DNA of 64,000 bases. It comes from an uncultured Anaerolineaceae bacterium. GTDB taxonomy: Bacteria; Chloroflexota; Anaerolineae; Anaerolineales; Anaerolineaceae. The stretch lies in NCBI GenBank assembly GCA_938020565.1, contig CALIHP010000060.1:29019-93018 (forward strand), in the 5' to 3' direction. The notes below the pieces were generated by a model. It had not been told where the DNA came from and made no database searches. It saw nothing but the letters and a program-made list of their open reading frames with translations. Positions within the stretch are counted from its first letter, which is position 1, and each line of letters opens with the position of its first letter. Below are positions 43,460-52,371 of this stretch, one piece after another. Both the position numbers and the translations under genes were made by a program.

Positions 43460-44473
43460 ATGGCATTGGTGTTAGACGCAATGGGAAGCGATCGGCATCC
43501 GGTCCCGGAGATCGAAGCCGCGATCCAGTTTTCTCGCGAAACCTCAGAAAAAATATACCTGGCAGGGCATCGTGACATCGTTTTTTCCGTCGCAAAAGAA
43601 TCCGATTTCGCTGGATTACCGATTGAATTTGTGCATGCCGACGACGTTTTAGAAAGCGACGCGAAAGCGGTAACCAGCTTCAAAGAAAAACCGAATAACT
43701 CCATGGCGGTCGGGCTTCGTCTTGTCCGCGAAGGAAAAGCTTCCGGATTCTTGACCAACGGCTCGACCGGCGCGGCGCTTTTCGCCTCGCTCCGTATCCT
43801 GGGCCGGATTAAAAACGTTTCCCGCCCCTGCCTCGCGACGTATTTCCCGACGGAAAGCGACGATTGTATCCTGCTTGATATCGGCGCGAATTCCGACTGC
43901 CGTCCCGAATTCCTGCATCAGTTCGCGGTCATGGGCGCGGTTTACGCTGAAAAGATGCTGGGGGTCAGCAACCCCAGGATCGGTCTTCTCAGCAACGGCG
44001 AGGAAGAATCCAAGGGAAACGAATTAGCGCGCGAAACGTTTAAACTGCTCGCCGCCTCGGCGCATCTCAATTTCTATGGCAATATCGAGCCGAAAGAAGT
44101 CTTTACGCATAAAGTCGACGTCGTCGTTACCGACGGCTTCTCAGGAAATATCTTCATGAAAACGACCGAGAGCGCGGCGAGAATGGTCACGGAAATCCTG
44201 AAAGCCGGGTTCCTTTCCAACCCGCTGACAAAGCTGGGAGCGCTGCTGAATAAATCGACGCTCCGGACGCTGAAAAAGAAAGTCGATCCGGAACGGATCG
44301 GCGCGGCCCCGCTCCTCGGCGTCGACGGGCTCGCTTACGTCGGGCATGGTCGTTCAAATACGAACGCAACGATCGGCGGGCTCCGCCGTGTTAAAGAAGC
44401 GGCTGACGGGAAGCTGATCGACGAGATCCGCCGCCGTATCCCGCTTGAGCTATCCAAGGAATCAGGAGAGTAA
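43460..44473 (+). CDS. plsX: Phosphate acyltransferase PlsX
   Basis: Peripheral membrane enzyme that makes acyl-phosphate from acyl-ACP for glycerolipid synthesis with PlsY. It starts MALVLDAMGSDRHP (family D-A-M-G-G-D replaced by D-A-M-G-S-D). It then has SFKEKPNNSMAVGLRLVREGKASGFLTNGSTGAALF near residue 72, ILLDIGANSDCRPEFLHQFAVMG near 134 and VVTDGFSGNIFMKTTE near 215. It is 337 residues, normal in length. AGGAG precedes the ATG, and a TATAAT box is at 43422-43427. The fatty-acid genes that often neighbour plsX (acpP, fabH, fabD) are not here. Confidence 0.95.
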   Translation: MALVLDAMGSDRHPVPEIEAAIQFSRETSEKIYLAGHRDIVFSVAKESDFAGLPIEFVHADDVLESDAKAVTSFKEKPNNSMAVGLRLVREGKASGFLTNGSTGAALFASLRILGRIKNVSRPCLATYFPTESDDCILLDIGANSDCRPEFLHQFAVMGAVYAEKMLGVSNPRIGLLSNGEEESKGNELARETFKLLAASAHLNFYGNIEPKEVFTHKVDVVVTDGFSGNIFMKTTESAARMVTEILKAGFLSNPLTKLGALLNKSTLRTLKKKVDPERIGAAPLLGVDGLAYVGHGRSNTNATIGGLRRVKEAADGKLIDEIRRRIPLELSKESGE

Positions 44474-44480
44474 ATCACCC

Positions 44481-45182
44481 ATGTATATTTATAAGAACGA
44501 AAAGAAATTCAAGAAAAATAAACTCATGTCGCAGGTTCTGACCGGCGTCAGCTTCGGCGTCCTGATCATCGGCGCGGTCCTGGCGTTCTCTGAACAGTAT
44601 TTCATGTTCTCGTTTATCGCGCTCCTGATTGGTGTCATTATTTCGCAGCTTTCGATCACGCTGACGACGAATTGGGGTCGCGAGCCCTCGAACGACTTCA
44701 TTTTTAACGTCAAGCTTAAGGGCCTCAGCGATAATTTCTCGATTTATCACTATATGGAACCCGTGAATCATCTTCTCGTCGGGACCGCCGGCGCGTTTAT
44801 CCTTCTCCCCTGTTTCCAGGGCGGGACGATCGGCTATGACGAAAAGAAGGGGCGCTGGACCCAGAAAAAGGCCTCGTTCTTCATGAAGCTCTTCGGTCAG
44901 GAGGGCATCGGCCGTCCGGACCTCGAAGCGGACGCCGCCGTCGAGGCAGTTAAGAAATATTTTGCGGAAAAGGAGATCGATTTTCCCGCCGACGCGATTC
45001 ATCCTGTCCTCGTTTTTATCAACCCGAAATCTGAAATTGATCCGGAAGCGAACTTCAGGTACGATACGATTCCGCTGGATAAGATCAAGGACCTGATCCG
45101 GAGGTACGCGAAAGAGAACCGTTTTTCGCCGGAATTTATCGACGAAGTCACGGACAAGCTCCCGCTTGACGACATCGAATAG
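44481..45182 (+). CDS. Membrane protein with NERD-like domain, downstream of plsX
   Basis: The 233-residue product has two membrane segments at about residues 16-38 and 41-62. A soluble domain of about 165 residues follows. The pattern HLLVGTAGAFILLPCFQGGTIGYDEKKGRW followed by a predicted beta strand VLVFINPKSEID resembles nuclease-related (NERD) domains, although I cannot confirm the catalytic Asp/Glu set. ATG 44481 was chosen over an in-frame ATG inside plsX; AGGAGA lies about 12 bases upstream. It begins 7 bases after the plsX stop, so they are cotranscribed. The function is unknown; a link to membrane lipid metabolism is only suggested by position. Confidence 0.7.
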   Translation: MYIYKNEKKFKKNKLMSQVLTGVSFGVLIIGAVLAFSEQYFMFSFIALLIGVIISQLSITLTTNWGREPSNDFIFNVKLKGLSDNFSIYHYMEPVNHLLVGTAGAFILLPCFQGGTIGYDEKKGRWTQKKASFFMKLFGQEGIGRPDLEADAAVEAVKKYFAEKEIDFPADAIHPVLVFINPKSEIDPEANFRYDTIPLDKIKDLIRRYAKENRFSPEFIDEVTDKLPLDDIE

Positions 45183-45212
45183 AAAAACCGCCGTCAAGCC
45201 AGCCGCAACAGG

Positions 45213-45277
45213 ACCGACGCAGCGAGCCTCTCCCTTTCATTACCGCTGAGATCAGGAGAACTCGCCGCGTCGGTTTT
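45213..45277 (+). terminator. Rho-independent terminator after the plsX operon
   Basis: ACCGACGCAGCGAG (45213-45226) pairs with CTCGCCGCGTCGGT (45261-45274) with one mismatch, with an inner CTCC/GGAG pairing, followed by TTT. The 204-base gap up to sufU holds nothing else I can support. Confidence 0.75.
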
Positions 45278-45386
45278 CGCTCTATTTCATGTTTCAGGAC
45301 AGGAGACGTCCGGGGAGATTCGTCAGCGAACTTCGTCAGGAGCACGTCTGTTTTTCAAGCCGCGGCAGGGACCTCAGATCAGGTGG

Positions 45387-45770
45387 CTATTCCTCTTCCC
45401 CGATTCCCCAAAGTCCGCCTTTCAGGACTTTCAGCGACAGCAGCGCGCATTTCAGCCGGACCGGTCCCAGCTCGTCAAAACCAAGGAGCTCCAAAACGTC
45501 GTCTTTCGACAGGTCCTTCAGATCGTCGATTTTCTTTCCGATAATCGATTCGACCAGTAAATCGGCGGACGCCTGCGATATGGCGCAGCCATGACCGGAA
45601 AAACGCGCGTCGGTTACAACGCCTGCGTCGTCTACCCGCAGGTCGATCCGCAGGTGATCCCCGCAGAGCGGGTTCTCGTCCTCGAAGCTCAGGTCATGCG
45701 GATCGAGTTCTCCGCGATACTGAGGATTCTTATAATGATCCAGGATGACTTCCCGATATAAATCGTCCAT
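45387..45770 (-). CDS. sufU: SufU, sulfur-transfer/scaffold protein
   Basis: SufU accepts persulfide sulfur from SufS for Fe-S cluster assembly on SufBCD. The 127-residue product has the IscU-like fold with Cys36 (P-L-C-G-D-H, also Asp38), Cys62 (G-H-G-C-A-I-S) and Cys108 (R-L-K-C-A-L). These correspond to the zinc and sulfur-accepting positions of SufU. It is the last gene of the suf operon, 15 bases after sufS. Confidence 0.93.
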   Translation of the reverse strand: MDDLYREVILDHYKNPQYRGELDPHDLSFEDENPLCGDHLRIDLRVDDAGVVTDARFSGHGCAISQASADLLVESIIGKKIDDLKDLSKDDVLELLGFDELGPVRLKCALLSLKVLKGGLWGIGEEE

Positions 45771-45785
45771 ATCCGGTCCCCCGCC

Positions 45786-47003
45786 TTACGCAAAAATTTG
45801 AATCACGCGCTTCAATCCCGCCGCGAGACGCTCGACGTCCGCTTCGGTATTATAAATGTAAAATGACGCGCGCGTCGTCGCCGGAATCTTGAACCGGTCA
45901 TGAATCGGCATCGCGCAATGATGCCCCGCGCGGACACAGATCCGATCCTCGTCCAGGAGCGAAGCTACGTCGTGCGGATGGACGCCGTCGATCGTGAAGC
46001 TGACCAGGCCGCCGCGTTCGCGCTCCGGACCGTAAATCGTCAGCCCCGGGATGGCTCGCAGCGCCTCAACCGCGCGCTCCGTCAACGCTCGCTCATGCGC
46101 CGCGACATTCTCCATCCCCAGCGCGTTCAGGTAATCGACCGCCGCGCCGAATCCAATCGCTTCGGCGATCTGCTTCGTGCCGGCTTCAAATTTGTACGGT
46201 AAATCGGCGGTCGTGAACGAACGCAGGCTGACCTTCCGGATCATATCCCCGCCGCCCAGAAACGGCGGCATCGCCCGCAGCAGCGCTTCCTTTCCATACA
46301 GGACGCCGATCCCCGTCGGTCCCAGCATCTTATGCGCCGAGAACGCCAGGAAGTCCGCGTCCAGCGCCTGAACGTCGACCGTCTGGTGCGGAACCGTTTG
46401 AGCGCCGTCGACGAGGACGAGCGCCCCGGCGTCATGCGCCGCATGGATCATCTCCGCGATCGGCGGAACCGTCCCCAATACGTTCGACATCCCGCCGATC
46501 GCGACCAGCTTCGGGCCCCGGGTCAGGATTTCGCGGAAAACGCCCTGATCGAGCGTCCCGTCGTCTAAAACCGGAATAACCTCAATTTGAATTCCCCGCT
46601 CCGCCGACAGCATCTGCCAGGGGACCAGGTTTGAATGATGTTCATATTCCGTGACAGCAACTCGGTCGCCCGCAGTTAACGACCGGCCCCAGCTTCTCGC
46701 AATCAGGTTAATGGACTCGGTCGTCCCGCTCGTATAGATAATTTCGCGCGTCGATTTCGCGTTCAGGAACGCGCGGATCTTTTCCCGCGCCGCTTCGTAA
46801 GCGGCGGTCGCCTCCTCCGAAATCCGGTAGACGCCACGATGAATATTCGCGTTCATCTCCGTATAATACCGCTCCATCGCCGCTAAAACCTGATTCGGCC
46901 GCTGCGACGTTGCGCCGGAGTCCAGATAACAGAGCGTCCGCCCGCTCCCATCCACCGCCGTCAGGATCGGAAAATCCTCCAAAACACGCTTCACGTCGAT
47001 CAT
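45786..47003 (-). CDS. sufS: Cysteine desulfurase SufS
   Basis: Group II PLP-dependent cysteine desulfurase providing sulfur for Fe-S clusters. The start MIDVKRVLEDFPILT at ATG 47003 is supported by GGAG seven bases upstream. Longer reading frames overlap the upstream small gene. The 405-residue protein has the PLP Lys in F-S-A-H-K-M-L-G-P-T-G near residue 225 and the active-site Cys in R-A-G-H-H-C-A-M-P near 363. It works with SufU, encoded next, as in Gram-positive bacteria. Confidence 0.95.
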   Translation of the reverse strand: MIDVKRVLEDFPILTAVDGSGRTLCYLDSGATSQRPNQVLAAMERYYTEMNANIHRGVYRISEEATAAYEAAREKIRAFLNAKSTREIIYTSGTTESINLIARSWGRSLTAGDRVAVTEYEHHSNLVPWQMLSAERGIQIEVIPVLDDGTLDQGVFREILTRGPKLVAIGGMSNVLGTVPPIAEMIHAAHDAGALVLVDGAQTVPHQTVDVQALDADFLAFSAHKMLGPTGIGVLYGKEALLRAMPPFLGGGDMIRKVSLRSFTTADLPYKFEAGTKQIAEAIGFGAAVDYLNALGMENVAAHERALTERAVEALRAIPGLTIYGPERERGGLVSFTIDGVHPHDVASLLDEDRICVRAGHHCAMPIHDRFKIPATTRASFYIYNTEADVERLAAGLKRVIQIFA

Positions 47004-47044
47004 TCGCTTCTCCACGCCGCTCATCGTTCCGGGATCCCCGCCGC

Positions 47045-47317
47045 TTACATCGTTCGCCTGCATGGGCGAACGTCTGGCGAAGAAAACGGAAAACTCAGCA
47101 GCCGATCGGGAACCATCCATCCCTCCGTCAGGAAAACGTTCGTACGGAACTGAACGGAAATCATTTTCGACTCTGGATTGATATGCACGACAATCCCGCG
47201 CAGCCAGCCGGTCGTCCGCGCTCCGCGCCGTTCATGATCGCAGAAAACTTCAACAATATCTCCGACCTGATATCCGGCGTCCGGTTCAGGGTCGCGCATT
47301 GCAGGGGGATTGCTCAT
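47045..47317 (-). CDS. Small unknown protein inside the suf operon
   Basis: The 90-residue protein is not a family I can name. Its start overlaps the sufD stop as ATGA, and it ends 41 bases before the sufS start, so it is a coupled member of the operon and very likely real. The segment from about residue 15 to 75 (YQVGDIVEVF, TTGWLRGIVVHINPESKMISVQFR) alternates hydrophobic residues as in a small SH3/Tudor-like beta-barrel. It has two Cys, at about residues 26 and 86. It might be a partner for SufS or the SufBCD scaffold; this is inference. Confidence 0.7.
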   Translation of the reverse strand: MSNPPAMRDPEPDAGYQVGDIVEVFCDHERRGARTTGWLRGIVVHINPESKMISVQFRTNVFLTEGWMVPDRLLSFPFSSPDVRPCRRTM

Positions 47318-48552
47318 CTTGATTCTACCGTCCTTTCACAGCGATTCAACTTTGCATGGATATGCGACTCGATACGTTCCCGAATCGGATCGGAGGAGAT
47401 CGAATCCAGGATCGATCCGAAAAATCCGTCGATAATCAGGCCCCGCGCTTCTTCCTCCGAGATCCCCCGGGAAGTCAGGTAAAACACCTGGTTCCGATCG
47501 ATCTCGGTCATCGTCGTTCCATGGGAACATTTCACATCATTCGTAACAATTTCCAGCCCCGGACGGGCGAAAACGCGCGCTTCAGGATCCAGGACAAGAT
47601 TGTCGTTTTTCTGATACCCGTCAGTCCCGGTCGCCTTGGGGTCCACGTAAATCATCCCGGTCCAGGTCGCATGCGCCTGGTCCCTGACCGCGCCTTTATA
47701 AAGGAGCGAACTATATGAGTTCCGCCCGTAGTGGTTCTGCCTTGTGTTCATCGTGATCCGCTGATCCAGATTCCCGAAAAAGACGCCGTTGATCCTGGCC
47801 TGCGCGCCGTCGCCGACCAGATTGACCGTCAGCTCCGCCATCGAGCGCGCTGATCCAACCTCGGCGGTAATCCAGTCCACCGAGCCGTCCGTGCCAATCG
47901 TCATCGTCGTATCGCGGATACAGAAAGCGTTCTCGTGAAAATCCTGAATTTCATGCGCTTTCAGCAAAGCGTTCCCGCCGACGACAAACGTAACCGGGTT
48001 CAGGAAGAGAATTTCGCCCGAACCTGAACCGGACCGCAGGTTTAACGTAAACGTTGCTTCCGAATCGTCTTCAAGAAGCGTCCAAACGCGCATCGCGCCT
48101 AATCGGCCTGCCTCGCTCAGCGCGGCGTCCAGGAGGAAGTCCCCGCCGGTCCGAACGCCGCGGGGAACATAGAGAACAATCGTCTCCCGCGCAAATCCGT
48201 CCAGCGCCTCCGCCAGCGCAACCTTCTGCGCCGTGCCGGCCCGTTCGATAATCCGCGCCGCGAGATCAGGCTCCGACGCCGTAATTTCCTCGAGCGATTC
48301 AAAACGTACGCCCTGCGCCGCGGCCGCGGGAGCGATCCAACGCCGGCCCGATCCGTTTTCCCATCGGTACCATCCGCCAGTGCCCGCCGCGTCATCGCTC
48401 TGCGCTTCCCGCTCGACCCGACGCGGCGGATAAGCCCGATCCGCGACCATGTCAAGGAGTCGTTCCCGCTCAGCTCTGCCGAGCGTCGTTATACCGTTCA
48501 TTGCGTCGAAAAGATCATGGAGATCCGACGCGGCTTCGATCATTTTTTCCAT
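47314..48552 (-). CDS. sufD: Fe-S cluster assembly protein SufD
   Basis: Scaffold subunit of the SufBCD complex, 412 residues. The right-handed beta-helix core includes VPRGVRTGGDFLLDAALSE near residue 128. The C-terminal block has GRNSYSSLLYKGAVRDQAHATWTGMIYVDPKATGTDGYQKNDNLVLDPEARVFARPGLEI, then the conserved KCSHGTT motif near residue 342, typical of SufB/SufD. A C-terminal helical domain contacts SufC. GGAGG precedes the ATG. It follows sufB by 8 bases. Confidence 0.94.
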   Translation of the reverse strand: MEKMIEAASDLHDLFDAMNGITTLGRAERERLLDMVADRAYPPRRVEREAQSDDAAGTGGWYRWENGSGRRWIAPAAAAQGVRFESLEEITASEPDLAARIIERAGTAQKVALAEALDGFARETIVLYVPRGVRTGGDFLLDAALSEAGRLGAMRVWTLLEDDSEATFTLNLRSGSGSGEILFLNPVTFVVGGNALLKAHEIQDFHENAFCIRDTTMTIGTDGSVDWITAEVGSARSMAELTVNLVGDGAQARINGVFFGNLDQRITMNTRQNHYGRNSYSSLLYKGAVRDQAHATWTGMIYVDPKATGTDGYQKNDNLVLDPEARVFARPGLEIVTNDVKCSHGTTMTEIDRNQVFYLTSRGISEEEARGLIIDGFFGSILDSISSDPIRERIESHIHAKLNRCERTVESR

Positions 48553-48560
48553 CGTGCCTC

Positions 48561-49973
48561 CTACCCGACCGACCCGGACATCTGCAGCTGGATCAGACGG
48601 TTCATCTCCACCGCATACTCCATCGGCAGCTCCTTCACCAACGGTTCAATAAATCCGGAAACGATCATCGTCGTCGCGTCCTCTTCCGAAATCCCGCGGC
48701 TCATCAGGTAAAACAGCTGATCTTCGCCAACTTTCGATACCGAAGCTTCATGCCCGATCGAGACCTTCTGCTGCTCGATATCCATCGTCGGATACGTATC
48801 CGATTCGGAATGATCGTCGAGGATCAGCGCGTCGCAGACGACATTCGCCTTCGCGTATTCCGCCTTCTTCGTGACCTTCAGGGTCCCGCGGTACGACGAC
48901 CGGCCGCCGTCCTTACTGATCGACTTGGAAACGACGTTGCTCGTCGTGTTGGGCGCGAAATGCATCATTTTCGTCCCGGCGTCCTGAATCTGGTCCCTGC
49001 CCGCGAAGGCCATCGACAGCATCTCGCCATGCGCTCCTTCTCCCATTAAATAGCAGGAGGGATATTTCATCGTCACCTTCCCTCCCATATTCGCGTCGAC
49101 CCATTCCATCGTCCCATGCGCCATGACTTTCGCGCGCTGCGTGACCAGGTTATACACGTTCGTCGACCAGTTCTGGATCGTCGAATATCGAACCCGCGCG
49201 TTTGGCGCAATGTAAATTTCAATAACGCCGCTGTGGAACGAGCTTTCGGAATACTGAGGCGCGGTACAGCCCTCAACGTAGTGAACCTGAGCGCCTTCAT
49301 CCGCGATAATCAGCGTCCGCTCGAACTGGCCGATATTCGGCGAATTCAGTCGGAAATACGCCTGAAGCGGGAGATCGACCTTGACGCCCTTGGGGACGTA
49401 AACGAACGAACCGCCCGACCAGACGGCGCTGTTCAGCGCTGCGAATTTATTATCACGATACGGGACGATCGTCCCGAAAAACTTCCGGAAAAGATCGGGG
49501 TGCTGTCGAAGGCCGTCTTCGATACTGAGGAAGATAACGCCCTGCTCTTCGAGAAAGGCCAGAATACTATGATAGACCATCTCGGATTCGTACTGCGCCC
49601 CGACGCCGGCGAGGAATTTCTGCTCCGCTTCGGGGATCCCGAGCCGGTCGAACGTATTCTTGATCGTGTCCGGAACGTCGTCCCAGGAACGCTCGGAACG
49701 CTCGGATGGACGGACATAATAAACCAGGTTGGATAAATCCAGTCCCGATAAATCGGGGCCCCAGCTGGGCATCGGTCTTTCAAAGAAATGCGCTAAAGCT
49801 TTCAGCCGAAACTCGAGCATCCATTCCGGCTCGCCTTTCAGCTCGGAAATCTTCCGGACGACGTCCTCGGTCAGTCCGACGCCCGTCTTAAATATCGCCG
49901 TATCCGGATCGCGGAAATTATACAGCTCCGCAAACTCGCCGATCGGCTGTTCTATGAGTTGATTCTGTTCCAT
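48561..49973 (-). CDS. sufB: Fe-S cluster assembly protein SufB
   Basis: Central scaffold of the SufBCD complex on which Fe-S clusters form, 470 residues. It has the family start-region EFAELYNFRDPDTAIFKTGVG, VPKGVKVDLPLQAYFRLNS near residue 205, EGCTAPQYSESSFHSGVIE near 245 and SYRGTLKVTKKAEYAKANVVCDALILDD near 370. The conserved Cys in EGCTAP and the assembly Cys region VVCDAL are present. It is separated from sufC by 20 bases and from sufD by 8 bases. Confidence 0.96.
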   Translation of the reverse strand: MEQNQLIEQPIGEFAELYNFRDPDTAIFKTGVGLTEDVVRKISELKGEPEWMLEFRLKALAHFFERPMPSWGPDLSGLDLSNLVYYVRPSERSERSWDDVPDTIKNTFDRLGIPEAEQKFLAGVGAQYESEMVYHSILAFLEEQGVIFLSIEDGLRQHPDLFRKFFGTIVPYRDNKFAALNSAVWSGGSFVYVPKGVKVDLPLQAYFRLNSPNIGQFERTLIIADEGAQVHYVEGCTAPQYSESSFHSGVIEIYIAPNARVRYSTIQNWSTNVYNLVTQRAKVMAHGTMEWVDANMGGKVTMKYPSCYLMGEGAHGEMLSMAFAGRDQIQDAGTKMMHFAPNTTSNVVSKSISKDGGRSSYRGTLKVTKKAEYAKANVVCDALILDDHSESDTYPTMDIEQQKVSIGHEASVSKVGEDQLFYLMSRGISEEDATTMIVSGFIEPLVKELPMEYAVEMNRLIQLQMSGSVG

Positions 49974-49993
49974 GCGTTCGCCTTTCGCGCGGT

Positions 49994-50755
49994 CTACTCG
50001 CGGACCCAGTCGTACCCGCGTTCTTCAATTTCCATCGCCAGCTTCGCGTCGCCCGACCGGATTATTCCACCGTCCATCATGATATGAACGTAGTCCGGAT
50101 GAATCTCGTTCAGGAGACGTTGATAATGCGTAATCATGAGAACGCCCATCCCGGTTTCCCGGACCAGCCGGTTGACCCCGTCGGCAACAATCCGCATTGC
50201 GTCGATATCCAACCCGGAATCGATCTCGTCCAAAATCGCGATTTCCGGTTGGAGAACGGACATCTGCAGAACCTCTAACCGCTTTTTCTCGCCGCCGGAA
50301 AATCCGTCGTTCAGGTAACGTCCCGCAAACGCACTGTCGATTTTCAGCAGCGCCATCTTCTCTTTCAGCATTTTCCGAAAGGCGGCGATCGAAATCGGTT
50401 TCGCTTCCGGATCTTTTTTCTTCGCCTTGGCGTTCAGCGCCGTCCGTAAAAAATTCGCTACGGTCACGCCCGGAACTGCGATCGGGCTCTGAAACGCCAG
50501 GAACAGCCCGGCGTTCGCCCGTTCGTCGACGCTCCAGTCGAGAATCGATTCCCCGTTTAAAATGACATCGCCTTCGGTAATCTCATAACTCGGATGGCCC
50601 ATAATCGCGTTGGATAACGTCGATTTCCCGGCTCCGTTCGGTCCCATGATCGCATGAATTTCACCGGGACGAACGGTTAAGTTCAAATCGCTGAAAATCA
50701 GTTTATCTTCGATTCGAACCGATACATGTTTGATTTGCAACCCTTGCATGGTCAT
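49994..50755 (-). CDS. sufC: Fe-S assembly ATPase SufC
   Basis: ABC-type ATPase of the SufBCD scaffold, 253 residues. Walker A GPNGAGKSTLSNAIMG lies near residue 38 and Q-loop LAFQSPIAVPGV near 90. The signature NDGFSGGEKKRLEVLQMSVLQPEIAILDEIDSGLDIDA near 148 includes Walker B. It has no membrane partner and acts in the cytoplasm. It is the first gene of the six-gene suf operon, with AGGAG six bases before the ATG. Confidence 0.97.
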   Translation of the reverse strand: MTMQGLQIKHVSVRIEDKLIFSDLNLTVRPGEIHAIMGPNGAGKSTLSNAIMGHPSYEITEGDVILNGESILDWSVDERANAGLFLAFQSPIAVPGVTVANFLRTALNAKAKKKDPEAKPISIAAFRKMLKEKMALLKIDSAFAGRYLNDGFSGGEKKRLEVLQMSVLQPEIAILDEIDSGLDIDAMRIVADGVNRLVRETGMGVLMITHYQRLLNEIHPDYVHIMMDGGIIRSGDAKLAMEIEERGYDWVRE

Positions 50756-50773
50756 AAATTCTCCTGAAAATAT

Positions 50774-50801
50774 CTCATGATTCGGCGCGCCGTCTCATGA
50801 G
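50774..50801. promoter_or_regulatory. Nested dyad in the sufC leader
   Basis: CTCATGA (50774-50780) and TCATGAG (50795-50801) flank the perfect palindrome CGGCGCGCCG (50783-50792), giving a 28-base symmetric element about 18 bases before the sufC ATG and just after the predicted transcription start. It could be an operator for an Fe-S-sensing repressor or an RNA hairpin controlling translation. Confidence 0.6.
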
Positions 50802-50808
50802 CGGATTA

Positions 50809-50837
50809 AGTCTAACGTTCGGTCCGGCGCTTTTCAA
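50809..50837 (-). promoter_or_regulatory. Promoter of the suf operon
   Basis: On the minus strand TTGAAA (50837-50832) and TAGACT (50814-50809) have a 17-base spacer and lie directly upstream of the nested dyad. Confidence 0.6.
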
Positions 50838-51061
50838 TGCTATTTCATAAAAATCGACAGACGCTGGAGCGCCGATTATAACGCGCGATTATTATACCAG
50901 ACGTGATCCGTACGCCACAGCGGTAAAAGCGATTTGAATACGCTGTTAATGAAACGCTGACAATTACAGCAGATTAAAAGATTAAATTTATTTAATTTTA
51001 ATTTTTTATTTGTATAGAATATTATACGGCAGACTCCGTTAATCCAGGCTCCGGGCGTTCG

Positions 51062-51100
51062 ATAAAAACAGGGCGTCCGAGAGAAGCTCAGGAACGCCCT
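51062..51100 (-). terminator. Rho-independent terminator after the sigma-factor operon
   Basis: On the minus strand AGGGCGT (51100-51094) pairs with ACGCCCT (51076-51070), with further inner pairing, and is followed by GTTTTTATC. Confidence 0.8.
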
Positions 51101-51132
51101 TACTTATGCCCACGAAACCGATACGATCCGCG

Positions 51133-52371
51133 TTACGAGCTCGCGCCGTTATCCTCCGAAGCGTCCGGCTCGGAACGCCGATCCGACTTCAATCCGGCGC
51201 TGCCCGCTTCCGGGGCCGTCGTCTCCGGAGCGTCAACCGGAGTAAACGAGGAGGGCTGCGCAATGGAACCTTCTTCGGGAACCGTCCCGCTTACGGGGAT
51301 ATCCCCGCGAAGCGCCGTTCCGCTCCGCCCGCTGCGCTGACCATACTGTTCATAGAGGTACTGGGAAACGGCCCCTAAACCGAACGCCGCAGCGAAGAAT
51401 TTCGGCGTCCAGCTGATCCACCAGGGCAGCGCGTCGAAGACCGCGAAAACGACGATCAGGACGACCGCGCCGACGAATGTCAGCCATTCAGGCCGCATTG
51501 TCAGTCGGATCCGGCGCTTGAGGTCCTTCCCGATCAGCGACGCGACGACGACAAAGCCGCAGAAAATCGCGAGAATATAAACCAGAATCAGGATCAGCGC
51601 GACCGGTATCAGGATCAGCGTGACCGAGAAAAAAAACGCCACAATCGGAATCAGAAGCAGGAGCGCCGCGCCGATGAACCAGGACAGCCCGAGGTTTTTA
51701 TTCAGGTACGTTTCCGCGGCCGCGATATGCTTCGGGGCAAAAATCGCCAGCAGCAGCGCGGCGGCGGCGATCAGCAGGAAGTTCGTCAGGAACGAGAACG
51801 CCGACGTAAAGGCGCTGCGGACGGTCCGGAATCCGCCGAACGGGAAGAAATGAGCTCTGCGCTCCGCGACGATCTCCTCCGGATCAAATTCCACTTCAAA
51901 ATCGTCAACGATCGACCCGATAACTTCGCCGTGAATTACCGAGCCTCTTGACCGGTTGAGCGTTCCGCCGACCGTTTTGACGTCGCCTTCGACGACCGCG
52001 TTTTCTTTCAGGTAAACCTCGCCGCCGAGGACGACGATATCTTCGGAAACCGTCCCCTCAACGGTAATCTCACCGCCATAAACGCGGATCGTTCCGAAAA
52101 TCTCCGTCCCCTGATCAAACTCAGCCTCGCCGCCGAAAATCGTGATATCGCCGTATATTTCCGCGTCCTTCCGGACTTTGAGCTCGCCGCCCATGACCGA
52201 AATATTCCGCTCGACCGTTTCGCCTTCGCGGATCGTCCGCTCTCCTCCGAGAATCCGGAGATCGCCAACGGACGCTTCTGCGTGCGTTGCCCCGAATGGA
52301 ACGACCGTCAACAACACTGCGGCCAGAACCGCAATTCCCACGCTAAATAAAAACCATCTATTTTTGCTCAT
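51133..52371 (-). CDS. Bactofilin-like beta-helix membrane protein
   Basis: The 412-residue product has a signal peptide (about residues 1-31). A right-handed beta-helix of short repeats follows (about 38-160). Each repeat has a V-x-G-D/E-I-x-x-x-G-G-E-type rung (SVMGGEL, TIFGGEAEF, RVYGGEITV, VVLGGEVYL), as in polymer-forming cytoskeletal (bactofilin) domains. Four to five membrane segments come next (about 190-370), then a Ser/Glu-rich tail. It is the third gene of the ECF sigma operon and overlaps the anti-sigma gene by 14 bases. The extracytoplasmic helix and coupling to a stress-type sigma factor suggest an envelope-stress role. Confidence 0.8.
   Translation of the reverse strand: MSKNRWFLFSVGIAVLAAVLLTVVPFGATHAEASVGDLRILGGERTIREGETVERNISVMGGELKVRKDAEIYGDITIFGGEAEFDQGTEIFGTIRVYGGEITVEGTVSEDIVVLGGEVYLKENAVVEGDVKTVGGTLNRSRGSVIHGEVIGSIVDDFEVEFDPEEIVAERRAHFFPFGGFRTVRSAFTSAFSFLTNFLLIAAAALLLAIFAPKHIAAAETYLNKNLGLSWFIGAALLLLIPIVAFFFSVTLILIPVALILILVYILAIFCGFVVVASLIGKDLKRRIRLTMRPEWLTFVGAVVLIVVFAVFDALPWWISWTPKFFAAAFGLGAVSQYLYEQYGQRSGRSGTALRGDIPVSGTVPEEGSIAQPSSFTPVDAPETTAPEAGSAGLKSDRRSEPDASEDNGASS

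Larger units (their letters stand above)
50756..51132. other. Intergenic region between sufC and the bactofilin-like gene
   Basis: This 377-base stretch has no gene I can support. It holds the sufC dyad and promoter, two extra TATAAT-like boxes on the minus strand near 50876-50899, and an AT-rich tract at about 50983-51026 (TTAAATTTATTTAATTTTAATT). The tract could be an UP-element-like or regulatory stretch. At the far end lies the terminator of the sigma-factor operon. Confidence 0.6.
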
